This document shows positions 49,791 through 58,429 of a DNA stretch of 64,000 nt, one piece after another (positions within the stretch are counted from its first letter, which is position 1; each line of letters opens with the position of its first letter). The stretch spans positions 2,053,847 to 2,117,846 of the forward strand of contig NC_037255.1 of NCBI RefSeq assembly GCF_000002425.4, written 5' to 3'. Source of the stretch: Physcomitrium patens (taxonomy: Eukaryota; Streptophyta; Bryopsida; Funariales; Funariaceae). The translations under genes were made by a program, and so were the position numbers. Under the pieces are notes generated by a model. It was not told where the DNA came from, made no database searches, and saw only the letters and a list, made by a program, of their open reading frames with translations.

Positions 49791-50342
49791 TGTCTAGGAC
49801 AAAGACTCGATGAGGGAAAATATACACCAAAAGGCTATCTCGATATAACAAGTCAAAATATAAACAAGTAGATATATTAAAAGGAAACTAGAATGGCTAT
49901 TGCCACAAGACAAGAAACTAAAGACTCTTAAACCTGGACTAGAAGCAAGAAAGGAGTTGACAAGAGTGAAGAAGCCTTCACTCTTGTCTCTATATATACT
50001 ATCTAACTAGGGGCTACGTGGCGACGTTCTATAGGACCTCCAATATGTGTTGACTTTGTAGGACACATGCCTTGACTTACAAGGCAAGTTTTTCTACGTG
50101 TGGGCCACATAGTTAGCTTGATCTTCAAGCTAACAACATGTGTGGCACATGGCCAACTTGTTGACCACGTTTCTAATCCAAAAAGTCAATTAAAGATACC
50201 TATGAAGTCAAAGCAGCGTCTAGGAAGTTTCTAGGAAGCATCTATATTAAATATTATAGAATTAACTTACTTTTATCTACTTTTACTTATTTCTACCTAT
50301 TTCTATATGTAATTATTAGCTTACATGATTATGGCCGTGACA
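49791..50342 (-). repeat. 3' LTR of G2
   Basis: On the minus strand it starts TGTCACGGCCAT and ends CCTAGACA (the 5' LTR reads CCTTGACA). It contains the TATATATA box and the hairpin at 49959-49988. Confidence 0.95.
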
Positions 50343-50360
50343 TTACCCCCCCTTCTAGAG
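50343..50360 (-). promoter_or_regulatory. G2 polypurine tract
   Basis: On the minus strand AGAAGGGGGGGTAA directly precedes the TGTCACGG start of the 3' LTR. This is the primer for plus-strand DNA synthesis; A has AGAAGGGGAGGTAA in the same place. Confidence 0.85.
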
Positions 50361-50383
50361 ACGAGTTCCACGAGGAGCGGTCA

Positions 50384-50806
50384 TCATATGTTGAGGAAAT
50401 CTATGATGCGACGAATTGTATTCGCCACATACTCTGATCTCTGTTCTCTTCGAAGATGATTGATAGGGCCTCTCAACCATCGATAGTGTCCCATACCAGG
50501 GCGGGAAGACCACCCAATTATTTGATCATTGTTGAGGCCTTCGTAACTTCCTTCGAATAGAATATTCGGAATACCATCAGGAGTTGTTCCTACCTCTAGC
50601 AAAATCACCAAACATCGAGAGTCCTTTCCCAAATCGTGATACCAAACGCGTTGTATTTCACCATGTGTTCGAGGAAGAACATGTCGTTCTTGAAGATCTT
50701 CATCTCGATTGCGTCGTCTTGAAGGTTGTGACAATCGTAATGTCTCGTCCGGCAGGTCAGCAAACGAAGGTTCTTGAGTTGAATCCGTTGGTTGTTGGCT
50801 CTCCAT
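50384..50806 (-). CDS. Extra 140-residue ORF of G2, unknown function
   Basis: An uninterrupted ATG-to-TGA frame of 140 residues, in sense with gag-pol, 95 bp after the chromodomain frame and 41 bp before the 3' LTR. It is hydrophilic and basic: a Pro/Ser/Asp-rich N-terminus (to about 45), an arginine cluster (RRRNRDEDLQERH), then WYHDLGKDSRCLVILLEVG, FEGSYEGLNNDQI, GHYRWLRGPINHLRREQR and a helical end IRRIIDFLNI. No signal peptide, membrane segment or zinc motif is visible, so an envelope role is unlikely. Relics of equal length lie in A, C and D and a near-equal one in E. Expression would need a spliced or separate transcript, since a stop and frame change part it from pol. I do not recognise its family. 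Confidence 0.7.
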   Translation of the reverse strand: MESQQPTDSTQEPSFADLPDETLRLSQPSRRRNRDEDLQERHVLPRTHGEIQRVWYHDLGKDSRCLVILLEVGTTPDGIPNILFEGSYEGLNNDQIIGWSSRPGMGHYRWLRGPINHLRREQRSEYVANTIRRIIDFLNI

Positions 50807-50900
50807 CTAATTAGCGTCACAAATGCAAAGAAGTTACAAACAAGGATAGGAAATTGAATGTTATCTTGCCTCAATCTTGTCTCTTTTATAAGAGAGATTT

Positions 50901-51372
50901 TCATCTTGGTTTTGATGGATGTCGTTGATGAAAAACTTTGACTTTAGCTGATGCATTTCCTAGATTCCTGGATGGTTCCCATGTGCGTTCACTAATATCA
51001 TATCCGCGCCAATGAACAAGATATTCCAGCTTATTTCGGCGCCGCCTTGAGTCTAATATCTCTTCCACCTCAAATTCTTCATTATTATCTACTTCTATAG
51101 GAGGCGATGGCATTTGTCTTCTTCCTTGTATATCCACTATCTTATATGGTTCAAGAAGAGACACATGGAATACAGGATGGATCTTCATTGACTCCGGTAG
51201 ATGTAACCGATATGCAACTGGGTTGATCTGTTCAGAAACAGAAAAGAGGCCAAGCCTACGATAGTCCAACTTGTCACAAGGTCGAGTAGTCTTGATATTG
51301 CGACGAAGTAGCCATACCTTATCACCCACGTTGATTTGTGGTTGCTCCTTACGATATAGATTTGCGTTTATC
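50901..51372 (-). pseudogene. G2: integrase C-terminus and chromodomain
   Basis: Open from 51329 to 50901; a TAA (51372-51374 region, from a Gln codon) separates it from the main pol frame. It has the integrase barrel strand GDKVWLLRRNIKTTRP, the motif IHPVFHVSLLEPYK, and a full chromodomain: EFEVEEILDSRRRR, LEYLVHWRGYDISERTWEP, then a helix ending HPSKPR. All aromatic and acidic positions typical of the Ty3 chromodomain group are present. Apart from the stop it looks intact. Confidence 0.85.
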
Positions 51373-51374
51373 TT

Positions 51375-53462
51375 TTATCGTTCTTGAGCTTCCTTCAATT
51401 GCGTCTTCATTATTGCATGTAACTCTGACAACCGATTTGCCATATCTTCTGCTGTAGGATTATCAACTTTTGAAAAATCAAAAGTATCAAGTCGTGGATG
51501 ATAGCCATAATTGGCAAAGAAAGGTGTTTTTTGCGTGGAAGAATGTACCGTATTATTATAAGCAAACTCTGCCAATGGCAGAAGGGTTGTCCAATCATCT
51601 TGTTGGTAGTTGATAGTATACCTTAAATATTGCTCCAAGACTTGGTTTACGCGCTCTGTTTGTCCATCAATTTGAGGATGGAAAGCCGAAGATAGCTTTA
51701 TGTCCACTTTTAAAATCTTGAAAAGGGTCCTCCAAAATCTTGACACAAATTGAGTTCCCCTATCTGATATGATATCTTTAGGTAATCCATGATAGCGATA
51801 GATATTATCAATGAAAAGCTTAGCTGTTTCTTCACCTGTGATAGATTTTGTACATGGCACAAAATATGCCATCTTGGTGAAACGATCTACTATCACAAAT
51901 ATAGAATCATAAGATCTTGAGCTTGAAAGATCTGTGATGAAATCCATAGAAACAGAAGACCATGGTTGTTTTGGTATAGGTAATGGCTGAAGAAGTCCGT
52001 AAGGTCGATGACGAGGAATTTTTGATCTTGAACAAATATCACATGATTGTACAAAGTCTTTGACTGACTTCCACATTTGTGGCCACCAAAAATCTCTTGA
52101 TATGAGTTCCAAAGTCTTATTATATCCAAAGTGCCCTGCTGCTGGAAAGTCATGACGTGCTTGAAGAACACGTAAACGTGCTTCTCCTTTTGGAACATAT
52201 AGGCGTCCTTCAAAATATAATAGATTATTCTTGAACTCAAACTTAGAAGGATCATGAGACTTGGAAGAATTATTCTCGATATCATAAACAAGAGGGTCTG
52301 AGGACATACTAGACTGGATTTGCTTGAGAAAAGTTGAATCAACAGTCAATGTTGATTTCATTGCTCGGAGATGAAATTGCTCCGGTTTCAAGAGGACCGT
52401 TCTTTGTTGCTCAAAAGCTGCATCTCCTTCTTTTGGTGCAAAATAAGAACGTCTAAATAGGGCATCAGACAAACCTTGTTGTTTTCCTGGCCAATAAGTG
52501 ATAATGAACTCGAATCTTGACAAAGACATACTCCAACGAGCTTGACGACGATTCAACACGCGTGCTGACATGAAATACTCGAGGTTCTTGTGATCTGTAT
52601 ACACAGTGACTGGATTAGAAGCGCCTTCTAGATAATGATGCCATTCTTGAAAGGAATCCACGATCGCAAGAAGTTCTTTATCGTGGACCTCATAATTGAT
52701 CTCGGCTGCTGAGAATTTTCTTGAATGAAAAGCTATCGGATGAAGTTTGTCATCTATTCCCATTTGTGATAAAACTGCACCCAAGGCAAAATCTGATGCA
52801 TCTGTTTCCATAAAAAATGCCTTGGAAAAGTCAACACGATATAAGACTGGTGCAGAGACAAACGATGTCTTCAAGGCTTCAAATGCTGCTTCCGCTTCTT
52901 GATTCCATTGGAATTTATCTTTACTAGTCAAGCGTGTAAGTGGAGCTGCAACTCGTGAGAAATCTTTGATGAAGATCCGATAGTAATTGGCAAATCCCAA
53001 GAAACATTGGACATCTCTTACTGTCCTTGGAATCTTCCAATCCATGATTGTTTGGACTTTCTTAGAATCCATCATGAGACCATCATTTGAAATGATGTAT
53101 CCTAAAAAGTCAACTTGAGTAGTGTGAAATACACACTTTTCCATCTTGGCGTACAATCCTACATCTCTAAGTTTTTGTAATACTTGACGAACATGTATTT
53201 CATGTTCTTCGACGTTCTTAGAATAGATCAGGATATCGTCTAGATAGCAGACGACAAAATTGTCTAAGAATTCACGAAATACATCATTCATGAGATGTTG
53301 AAAAGTAGCTGGTACATTCGTGAGTCCAAAGGGCATGACATTATATTCGAAATGTCCATATTTGATTCGAAATACAGTCTTCCATTCATCTCCTTCTTTG
53401 ATCCGTACTAGATTATATGCTCCTCTTAGATCTATTTTTGTATAGATCTTAGCTTGATTCAA
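51375..53462 (-). pseudogene. G2: reverse transcriptase, RNase H and integrase core
   Basis: A 695-codon open part of pol. RT palm: KIDLRGAYNLVRI (first Asp at about residue 11) and YLDD at residues 73-76. RNase H: FFMETDASDFALGAVLS (about 225-240), [19 protein letters not shown] and [11 protein letters not shown] with the D-E-D set kept. Integrase: zinc region HDFPAAGHFGYN...SCDIC (about 430-475), core D (MDFITDLS), D (ISDRGTQF) and E (DGQTERVNQ). Ends at a stop before the barrel domain. Its first Met is internal: the RT fingers lie upstream in 53478-53663, cut off by a TGA where C and A read Arg or similar. All catalytic residues are present, unlike A. Confidence 0.9.
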
Positions 53463-53477
53463 CTGGTCAAGGAGTCC

Positions 53478-54390
53478 TCATATCAAAGGTAATGGATACC
53501 TGTTCTTGATTGTGATCTTGTTGAGTCCTCGATAATCAACACACATTCGTAAAGATCCATCTTTTTTCTTTACGAATAGAATTGGAGCTCCTGCTGGAGA
53601 TTTTGAATGGCGTATGAAATTCTTCGCTAAATTCTCGTCAATATATGTCTTGAGTTCAGCCATCTCATCTTACGATAAACTCTAAATTAGTCCAAATGGT
53701 GGCTGAGTTCCTTCCTTGAGGTCGATTGAACAATCATATGGGCGATGCTTAGGAAGAATATCTGCATTTTTTTTCTCAAAAACGTCTTCATACTCCTAAT
53801 ATTGACTTGGAATGCCAATTGAAGTCTTTACGTTTTCAGAAATAGGTGCAGCATAAATAGCAAAAGTTGATCCTTCTTTTGCTGCGTGTATAAATGCTTT
53901 TGCACCTATCAGTACGAGTTTTACTATACTAGACTTATAATATTTTACTTGGTTGGTAGAACTATTAATAACGCTCTGGGAAAAGTCAAGTTTACGCAAA
54001 TTCCAATCTATTCGAGGGTTATATTTTTCTAGCCAGGATAAACCTAAAATAACTGGATTGGACGGGGATTTAATTATGTTAAAAGCTATGTAGCTATCAT
54101 GACCGTCTATTGTTACTTTTATAGGATGAGTTTCATGAGTGACATCTCCAGAAGACAAGGGACGACCATCTATGACTTCTACATGTACTGGTTTAGGTTT
54201 CTGTACAAAGGGTATTTTACGACTTTTAACAAATTGTTCATCTAAAAAACATGCTAAGGCTCCCGAATCTAATAAAGCAGAGGCTTTGTAATTCTTAGGT
54301 CCTAAATATAAGTCTATTATAAAACAAGGAGAGGGTTCTGAGGAGAGGATAGGACCTTCATTAGGAATTGTACAAGGTTCCAGCTGCACG
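53478..54390 (-). pseudogene. G2: protease and RT fingers
   Basis: 54389-53796 carries the retropepsin (SALLDSGALACFLDEQF with the D-S-G triad, PLSSGDVTHE, VILGLSWLEKYNPR). It opens in the -1 frame relative to gag with a GTG-beginning segment, so it is made only by frameshift or as a fusion. Stops follow at about 53796 (from CAG), 53684 and 53672, then 53663-53478 supplies the RT fingers ([37 protein letters not shown]) and ends at a TGA. Protease residues look functional. Confidence 0.85.
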
Positions 54391-54394
54391 GTCC

Positions 54395-55398
54395 CTATTG
54401 TAGCTGGACGAATCCGTTTTCCGACATGTTGTCTTCTTTGACCGTCGTACCCCTCATTTTATAGTTGCGTCGTTTCTTTGGACAATGTTGAGCGATGTGC
54501 TTAGGTTCTCCGTAATATAAACATAATCCTTCTTGACGACGAGGAATCTTTTCTTGCTCAGTTAGGGGTTTAAAACGTACCGCGTCAATTTGCATGTCTT
54601 CTACTTCTGAATGTACATTTGGCAAAGATGTTGATGTTGCCATTGAGTAATAACGTTGAGGTTCCCGTGAATGATTCTCAGATCGAAATTCGAAAAGTCG
54701 ATTATCACATTTACTGCAAAATCGATTGCTTGACTCAAAGTTTGAGGATCAGGTAAGTTGAGCATCAATTTCTTTACTTCGTATTGCAATCCATAAAGAA
54801 ATTGACTGATGAGTGCAGCATCATCCCACTTGATGTCAATTGCAAGTTGTCAAAATTGTGAAGCATATACTGTTATTGAGCGATTTCCTTGTCGCAGAAT
54901 TCGGATCTTATTTGTTGCAACACGAGTTGCATCGTGTTCACCATACATAGATCGAAACTCCGCCAAAAATGCTTCCAAATTATCCAATATTGGATTTCGT
55001 TGTTCAAGAAAAGACGAAAACCACGATAATGCAGAACCAGAAAGTAGAGTGCCAATAAACCTGACTTGTGATCCTGGAGTTGGATAGCTTTGCGGTTGAA
55101 GTTCAATTGCCAATTGTACTTGATTGATGAACCCTCGAAACTTTGATCTCGTACCATCAAATTTCTCAGGTAAGGCAATTCTTGGTTCTCTAGTGCTTAT
55201 AGGGTGTTGTACAATTGGAGAAGGAACGTGATTTGTTGTAGATGTTGAAGCAGCTCCGATCATCTCTATATCTCCACTTTCTGCTATTCTTGTTCTTTCC
55301 TGTGTTGGTGAATTGAGTTGATGCATCGCAAGCATTAACTCCCTCATTTGCTCTTGCATTTGTGCCATTGCACTCTTCATTTCAACAAGCTCTGCCAT
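54395..55398 (-). pseudogene. G2: gag
   Basis: ATG at 55396-55398 (MAELVEMKSAMAQMQEQMRE). Coiled N-terminus, then the retrotransposon gag domain (LPEKFDGTRSKFRGFINQVQ, LSGSALSWFSSFLEQ, FRSMYGEHDATRVA). A TGA at about 54848-54850 and a 1-nt loss near 54705-54715 break the capsid end. The zinc knuckle reads CLYYGEPKHIAQHC: the second cysteine is Tyr (codon 54512-54514), whereas A keeps the cysteine. Gag stops at TAG 54395-54397, a stop shared with A and D. Confidence 0.85.
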
Positions 55399-55578
55399 AA
55401 TGACACTAAGAAGAAAAATTTGTTTGATATTGCTCAAGACAAAAGAAAAGAAAGACTTGATAACAAAGAAGATACTAAGAACAATATGAGTTTAGAAGTG
55501 GGTAATCCGCAAACTTCTAATATGCTTACGTCTTGTCAAGAGAAAGGGGTAATCCATTCTTACTCAAGAAAAAACAAA

Positions 55579-55590
55579 GCTCTGATATTG
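55579..55590 (-). promoter_or_regulatory. Initiator-Met-like sequence near the G2 primer site
   Basis: On the minus strand CAATATCAGAGC matches the classic plant primer site TGGTATCAGAGC at its last nine bases but lacks the TGG that pairs with the tRNA CCA end. It is 20 nt from the LTR, too far for a normal tRNA primer. The same sequence and the same 20-nt gap occur in A (12428-12439) and in the copy at 62343-62949. Confidence 0.4.
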
Positions 55591-55597
55591 TAAGTGT

Positions 55598-55608
55598 ACT
55601 TTTGTCAA
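55598..55608 (-). promoter_or_regulatory. G2 self-priming-type primer site
   Basis: TTGACAAAAGT, 2 nt inside the 5' LTR. It pairs at 10 of 11 positions with ACTCTTGTCAA at the predicted RNA start in the LTR. The mismatch is a G-to-A change relative to A, where the pairing is perfect. Confidence 0.45.
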
Positions 55609-55610
55609 TC

Positions 55611-56162
55611 TGTCAAGGACAAAGACTCGTTGAGGGAAAATATACACCAAAAGGCTATCTCGATATAACAAGTCAAAATATAAATAATTAGATATATTAA
55701 AAGGAAACTAGAGTGGCTTTTGCCACAAGACAAGAAACTAAAGACTCTTGAACCTGGACTAGAAGCAAGAAAGGAGTTGACAAGAGTGAAGAAGCCTTCA
55801 CTCTTGTCTCTATATATACTATCTAACTAGGGGCTACGTGGCGACGTTCTATAGGACCTCTAATATGTGTTGACTTTGTAGGACACATGCCTTGACTTAC
55901 AAGGCAAGTTTTTCTACGTGTGGGCCACATAGTTAGCTTGATCTTCAAGCTAACAACATGTATGGCACATGGCCAACTTGTTGACCACGTTTCTAATCCA
56001 AAAAGTCAATTAAAGACACCTATGAAGTCAAAGCAGCGTCTAGGAAGTTTCTAGGAAGCATCTATATTAAATATTATAGAATTAACTTACTTTTATCTAC
56101 TTTTACTTACTTCTACCTATTTCTATATGTAATTATTAGCTTACATGATTATGGCCGTGACA
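55611..56162 (-). repeat. 5' LTR of G2
   Basis: 552 bp, TGTCACGGCC...CCTTGACA on the minus strand, with TATA box and hairpin (55779-55808). Followed by the GTGTG target duplication copy. Confidence 0.95.
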
Positions 56163-56409
56163 GTGTGTGTATGTGTCAAAGATAAGAACTCAAAGAAGTT
56201 TTATAAACAAGTGAGAAATGAATGAAAGAGAGATGACAAAAAAAGAATAAGAAAGTAAATATATTTAGTAAAGAACTAGAATGGTTACGGCTAAAGACTA
56301 ATAATCTAGGGACTCTTGAAACTAGGTTAGAAGCAAGAAATGAGTTGACAAGAATGAAGAAGGCTTCATTCTTTCTTTTATATATACTATCTATTTAAGA
56401 GCTACATGA

Positions 56410-57640
56410 TGATATCAAAAAGAGGAGGCTCCTCAAGAAATCACAAGGTCCTTGATTGCATGTGGGTTATAAAAAGCAAAATGTTGTCCAAATGAACAAA
56501 AATATAAAAAGTTAGTATAAAAGCTGAGTACAAATTTTAGATTAATTTCTTTCTTATGCTAAGATGCATCCTATTCTTAATTCTAATCTCAAATCCAAAC
56601 CTCATGTCACAAAAATACATACTAATCACTTATTACTAATTCAATCTAGATAAAATATAATTCATTGAGATTAATTGAAGCTACAAACTTCAAAGTGTTA
56701 AAGTTGAGAAACAAATTTTAAAGAAATTGAGAGCTAAATCAAAAAAAAAGTTGACTGCTTGTTATAGCTGTAATCTTCAAAATTCCAATCTAAAAATTAG
56801 TTTAGATCTCCTTTGTTATATCTCCTTTTCTTGCATGCAATGACTTGTTGGAAAACTAACAACAAGATATAGCTTCTTTCAAAATCTTAAAATAAAAAAA
56901 AGAAATTTAAAAATGACATAGAAAAATTCAAACCAATCTTGAATCTCACTGCGCAAAACGTCCAACAGCCCTCTATCCACAAATTTGCATTGATCTCTCT
57001 CATTAAAATTCTTTTTCTTGTGTATCAAGGCTTGTTTGAAAAGCTCACAATGATATCTAGCTTTCTTCAAAATATCATGACAAAACAAAGAAAATGCAGC
57101 AAATGGTATAGAAAATCTCAAACAAGACTTTAATCTTCCTACCCAAAAATTCTAGTGAGCCTCTTTGTATAAGTTCACATGAATCTCTATTGTCACATCT
57201 TTTTTTCTTATGTGCTAAAGCTTGTTGGAATATTAACAAGAAGATCTATTATTTTTCAAAATTTTAAGACAAAAAAAAAAAATCTAGTTAATAGTACAAA
57301 AAATTTCAAATTTGTCATGAATCTCTCTTCTCAAAAACTCTAGTGACCCTCTTCCTATACACTCCTATCTAAGCAAAAAAAGAAAAAAAAAAATCCCATT
57401 TGATGCCAAAATTCCTACTTTAATCTTAATCCAATACTCGTCTTGAACAATTATAGAATCAAGTATGTATCCTAAAAGATAATACCCTCAAAGCATAAAA
57501 AATATATTTAAAGTAAAAATCTCATATTTTAAATTGTATTCAAAATTTTTAACATATAAGCATTATATTCTTCCTTCTTTACAAGTAAAATTAATTATTT
57601 GCCAAATATCTATGATGTACTTAAATTAAGTGTATCATGA
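56410..57640. mobile_element. 1.2-kb insertion in the E LTR with a 188-bp tandem repeat
   Basis: The block is bounded by CATGA at 56405-56409 and 57636-57640, a likely 5-bp target duplication. It has no coding potential. Its centre (56804-57370) consists of three similar units of about 188 bp. Ends show no clear inverted repeats; class unknown. Confidence 0.5.
56804..57370. repeat. Three units of a 188-bp tandem repeat
   Basis: Unit starts at about 56804, 56992 and 57181, marked by gatctc, a cttttcttg run, cttgttggaaa-type and caaaatntta/tgacaaaa segments; a partial fourth unit ends near 57370. Units are diverged, so the array is old. Confidence 0.65.
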
Positions 57641-57994
57641 CAACAATATTCTATAAGATCTCAAAGACATGTCCAATTTGTAAGACACATGTTTAACTTA
57701 CAAGATAAGTTTTTTATATGTGTGCCATGTAATTATCTTGTTCTATAAGCTATTAACATGTACAAAACATGACTAATTTGTTGATCAAGTTTCTAATCTA
57801 TCAATCACCTATAGACATGTTTAAAGATAAAAATGCATTTATGAAGCTTCTAGAAAGCTTTTCTTAAAGATATTATTAAATTAATCTATTCTTATCTACT
57901 TCTACCTATTCATATTATCTAAATAATTATTAGAATAAATATGTGTATGACATTATTTCTCCCTTTTAGATTTGAGTTTCACTAGGAGCAATGA

Positions 57995-58416
57995 TCATAT
58001 GTTGATGAAGTCCAAGATGCAATGAATTATATTTGATACATACTCTTATCATTGTTCCCTTCAAAAGTAATTGATAGGTCTTTTTAGCCATTGATAATAT
58101 CCCATTCTACAGCAAAAAGACCACTATATTATTTGATCATTTTTGAGGCCTTTATAACTTCTTTTCAACAAAACATTGATTATACCATTAAAATTTGTTC
58201 TTAATTTCAATAAAATTATCAAATATTAGGAGTCTCTTCCAAGTTTGTGATACAAATGTATTGTATCTCACCATCTATTGAAGGAAGAACATATTGTTCT
58301 TAAGGATCTTTATCTCGAATACATCATCTTGAAGATTTTGACAATTGCAATGCATCATCTAACAAGTTGACAAATCATGGCTCTTAAGTTAAATTTGCTG
58401 ATTGTTGGTTTTCCAT
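57995..58416 (-). pseudogene. Copy E: extra ORF after pol
   Basis: Start codon at 58414-58416 and end at 57995-57997 correspond to the G2 ORF ends; length 422 nt, one base less. Blocks such as the reverse of ctcgatgtttggtgatttt and gataggccttttta-type segments can still be matched. Heavily mutated. Confidence 0.5.
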
Positions 58417-58429
58417 CTTATTAGTATTG

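Larger units (their letters stand above)
49791..56162 (-). mobile_element. Element G2: best-preserved chromovirus LTR retrotransposon
   Basis: 6372 bp with two 552-bp LTRs (49791-50342 and 55611-56162), which by eye differ at about 11 positions (2%). It is flanked by GTGTG on both sides (49786-49790 and 56163-56167), a perfect 5-bp target duplication in a TG repeat. Order on the minus strand: LTR, primer site, gag, protease, RT, RNase H, integrase, chromodomain, extra ORF, polypurine tract, LTR. Stops at about seven codons, one gag frameshift and a mutated zinc knuckle make it inactive, but no part is missing. It is the reference for reading copies A, C, D and E. Confidence 0.95.
56174..57952 (-). 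repeat. 3' LTR of copy E, interrupted
   Basis: 56174-56409 matches the U5/R half (tgtcaaagataagaactc, gttgacaagaatgaag, tatatatactatct) and 57641-57952 the U3 half (ttctataagatctc, gtgtgccatgtaatta, ending gtatgaca). The two halves join at gctaca..atattctat, as in G2. Confidence 0.8.

Noticed and set aside
50605-50904. Frame with a hydrophobic N-terminal stretch before the G2 extra ORF, as a possible signal/anchor exon
   Set aside because: The frame overlaps the extra ORF out of phase, and the corresponding stretch is not preserved as coding in C or D.
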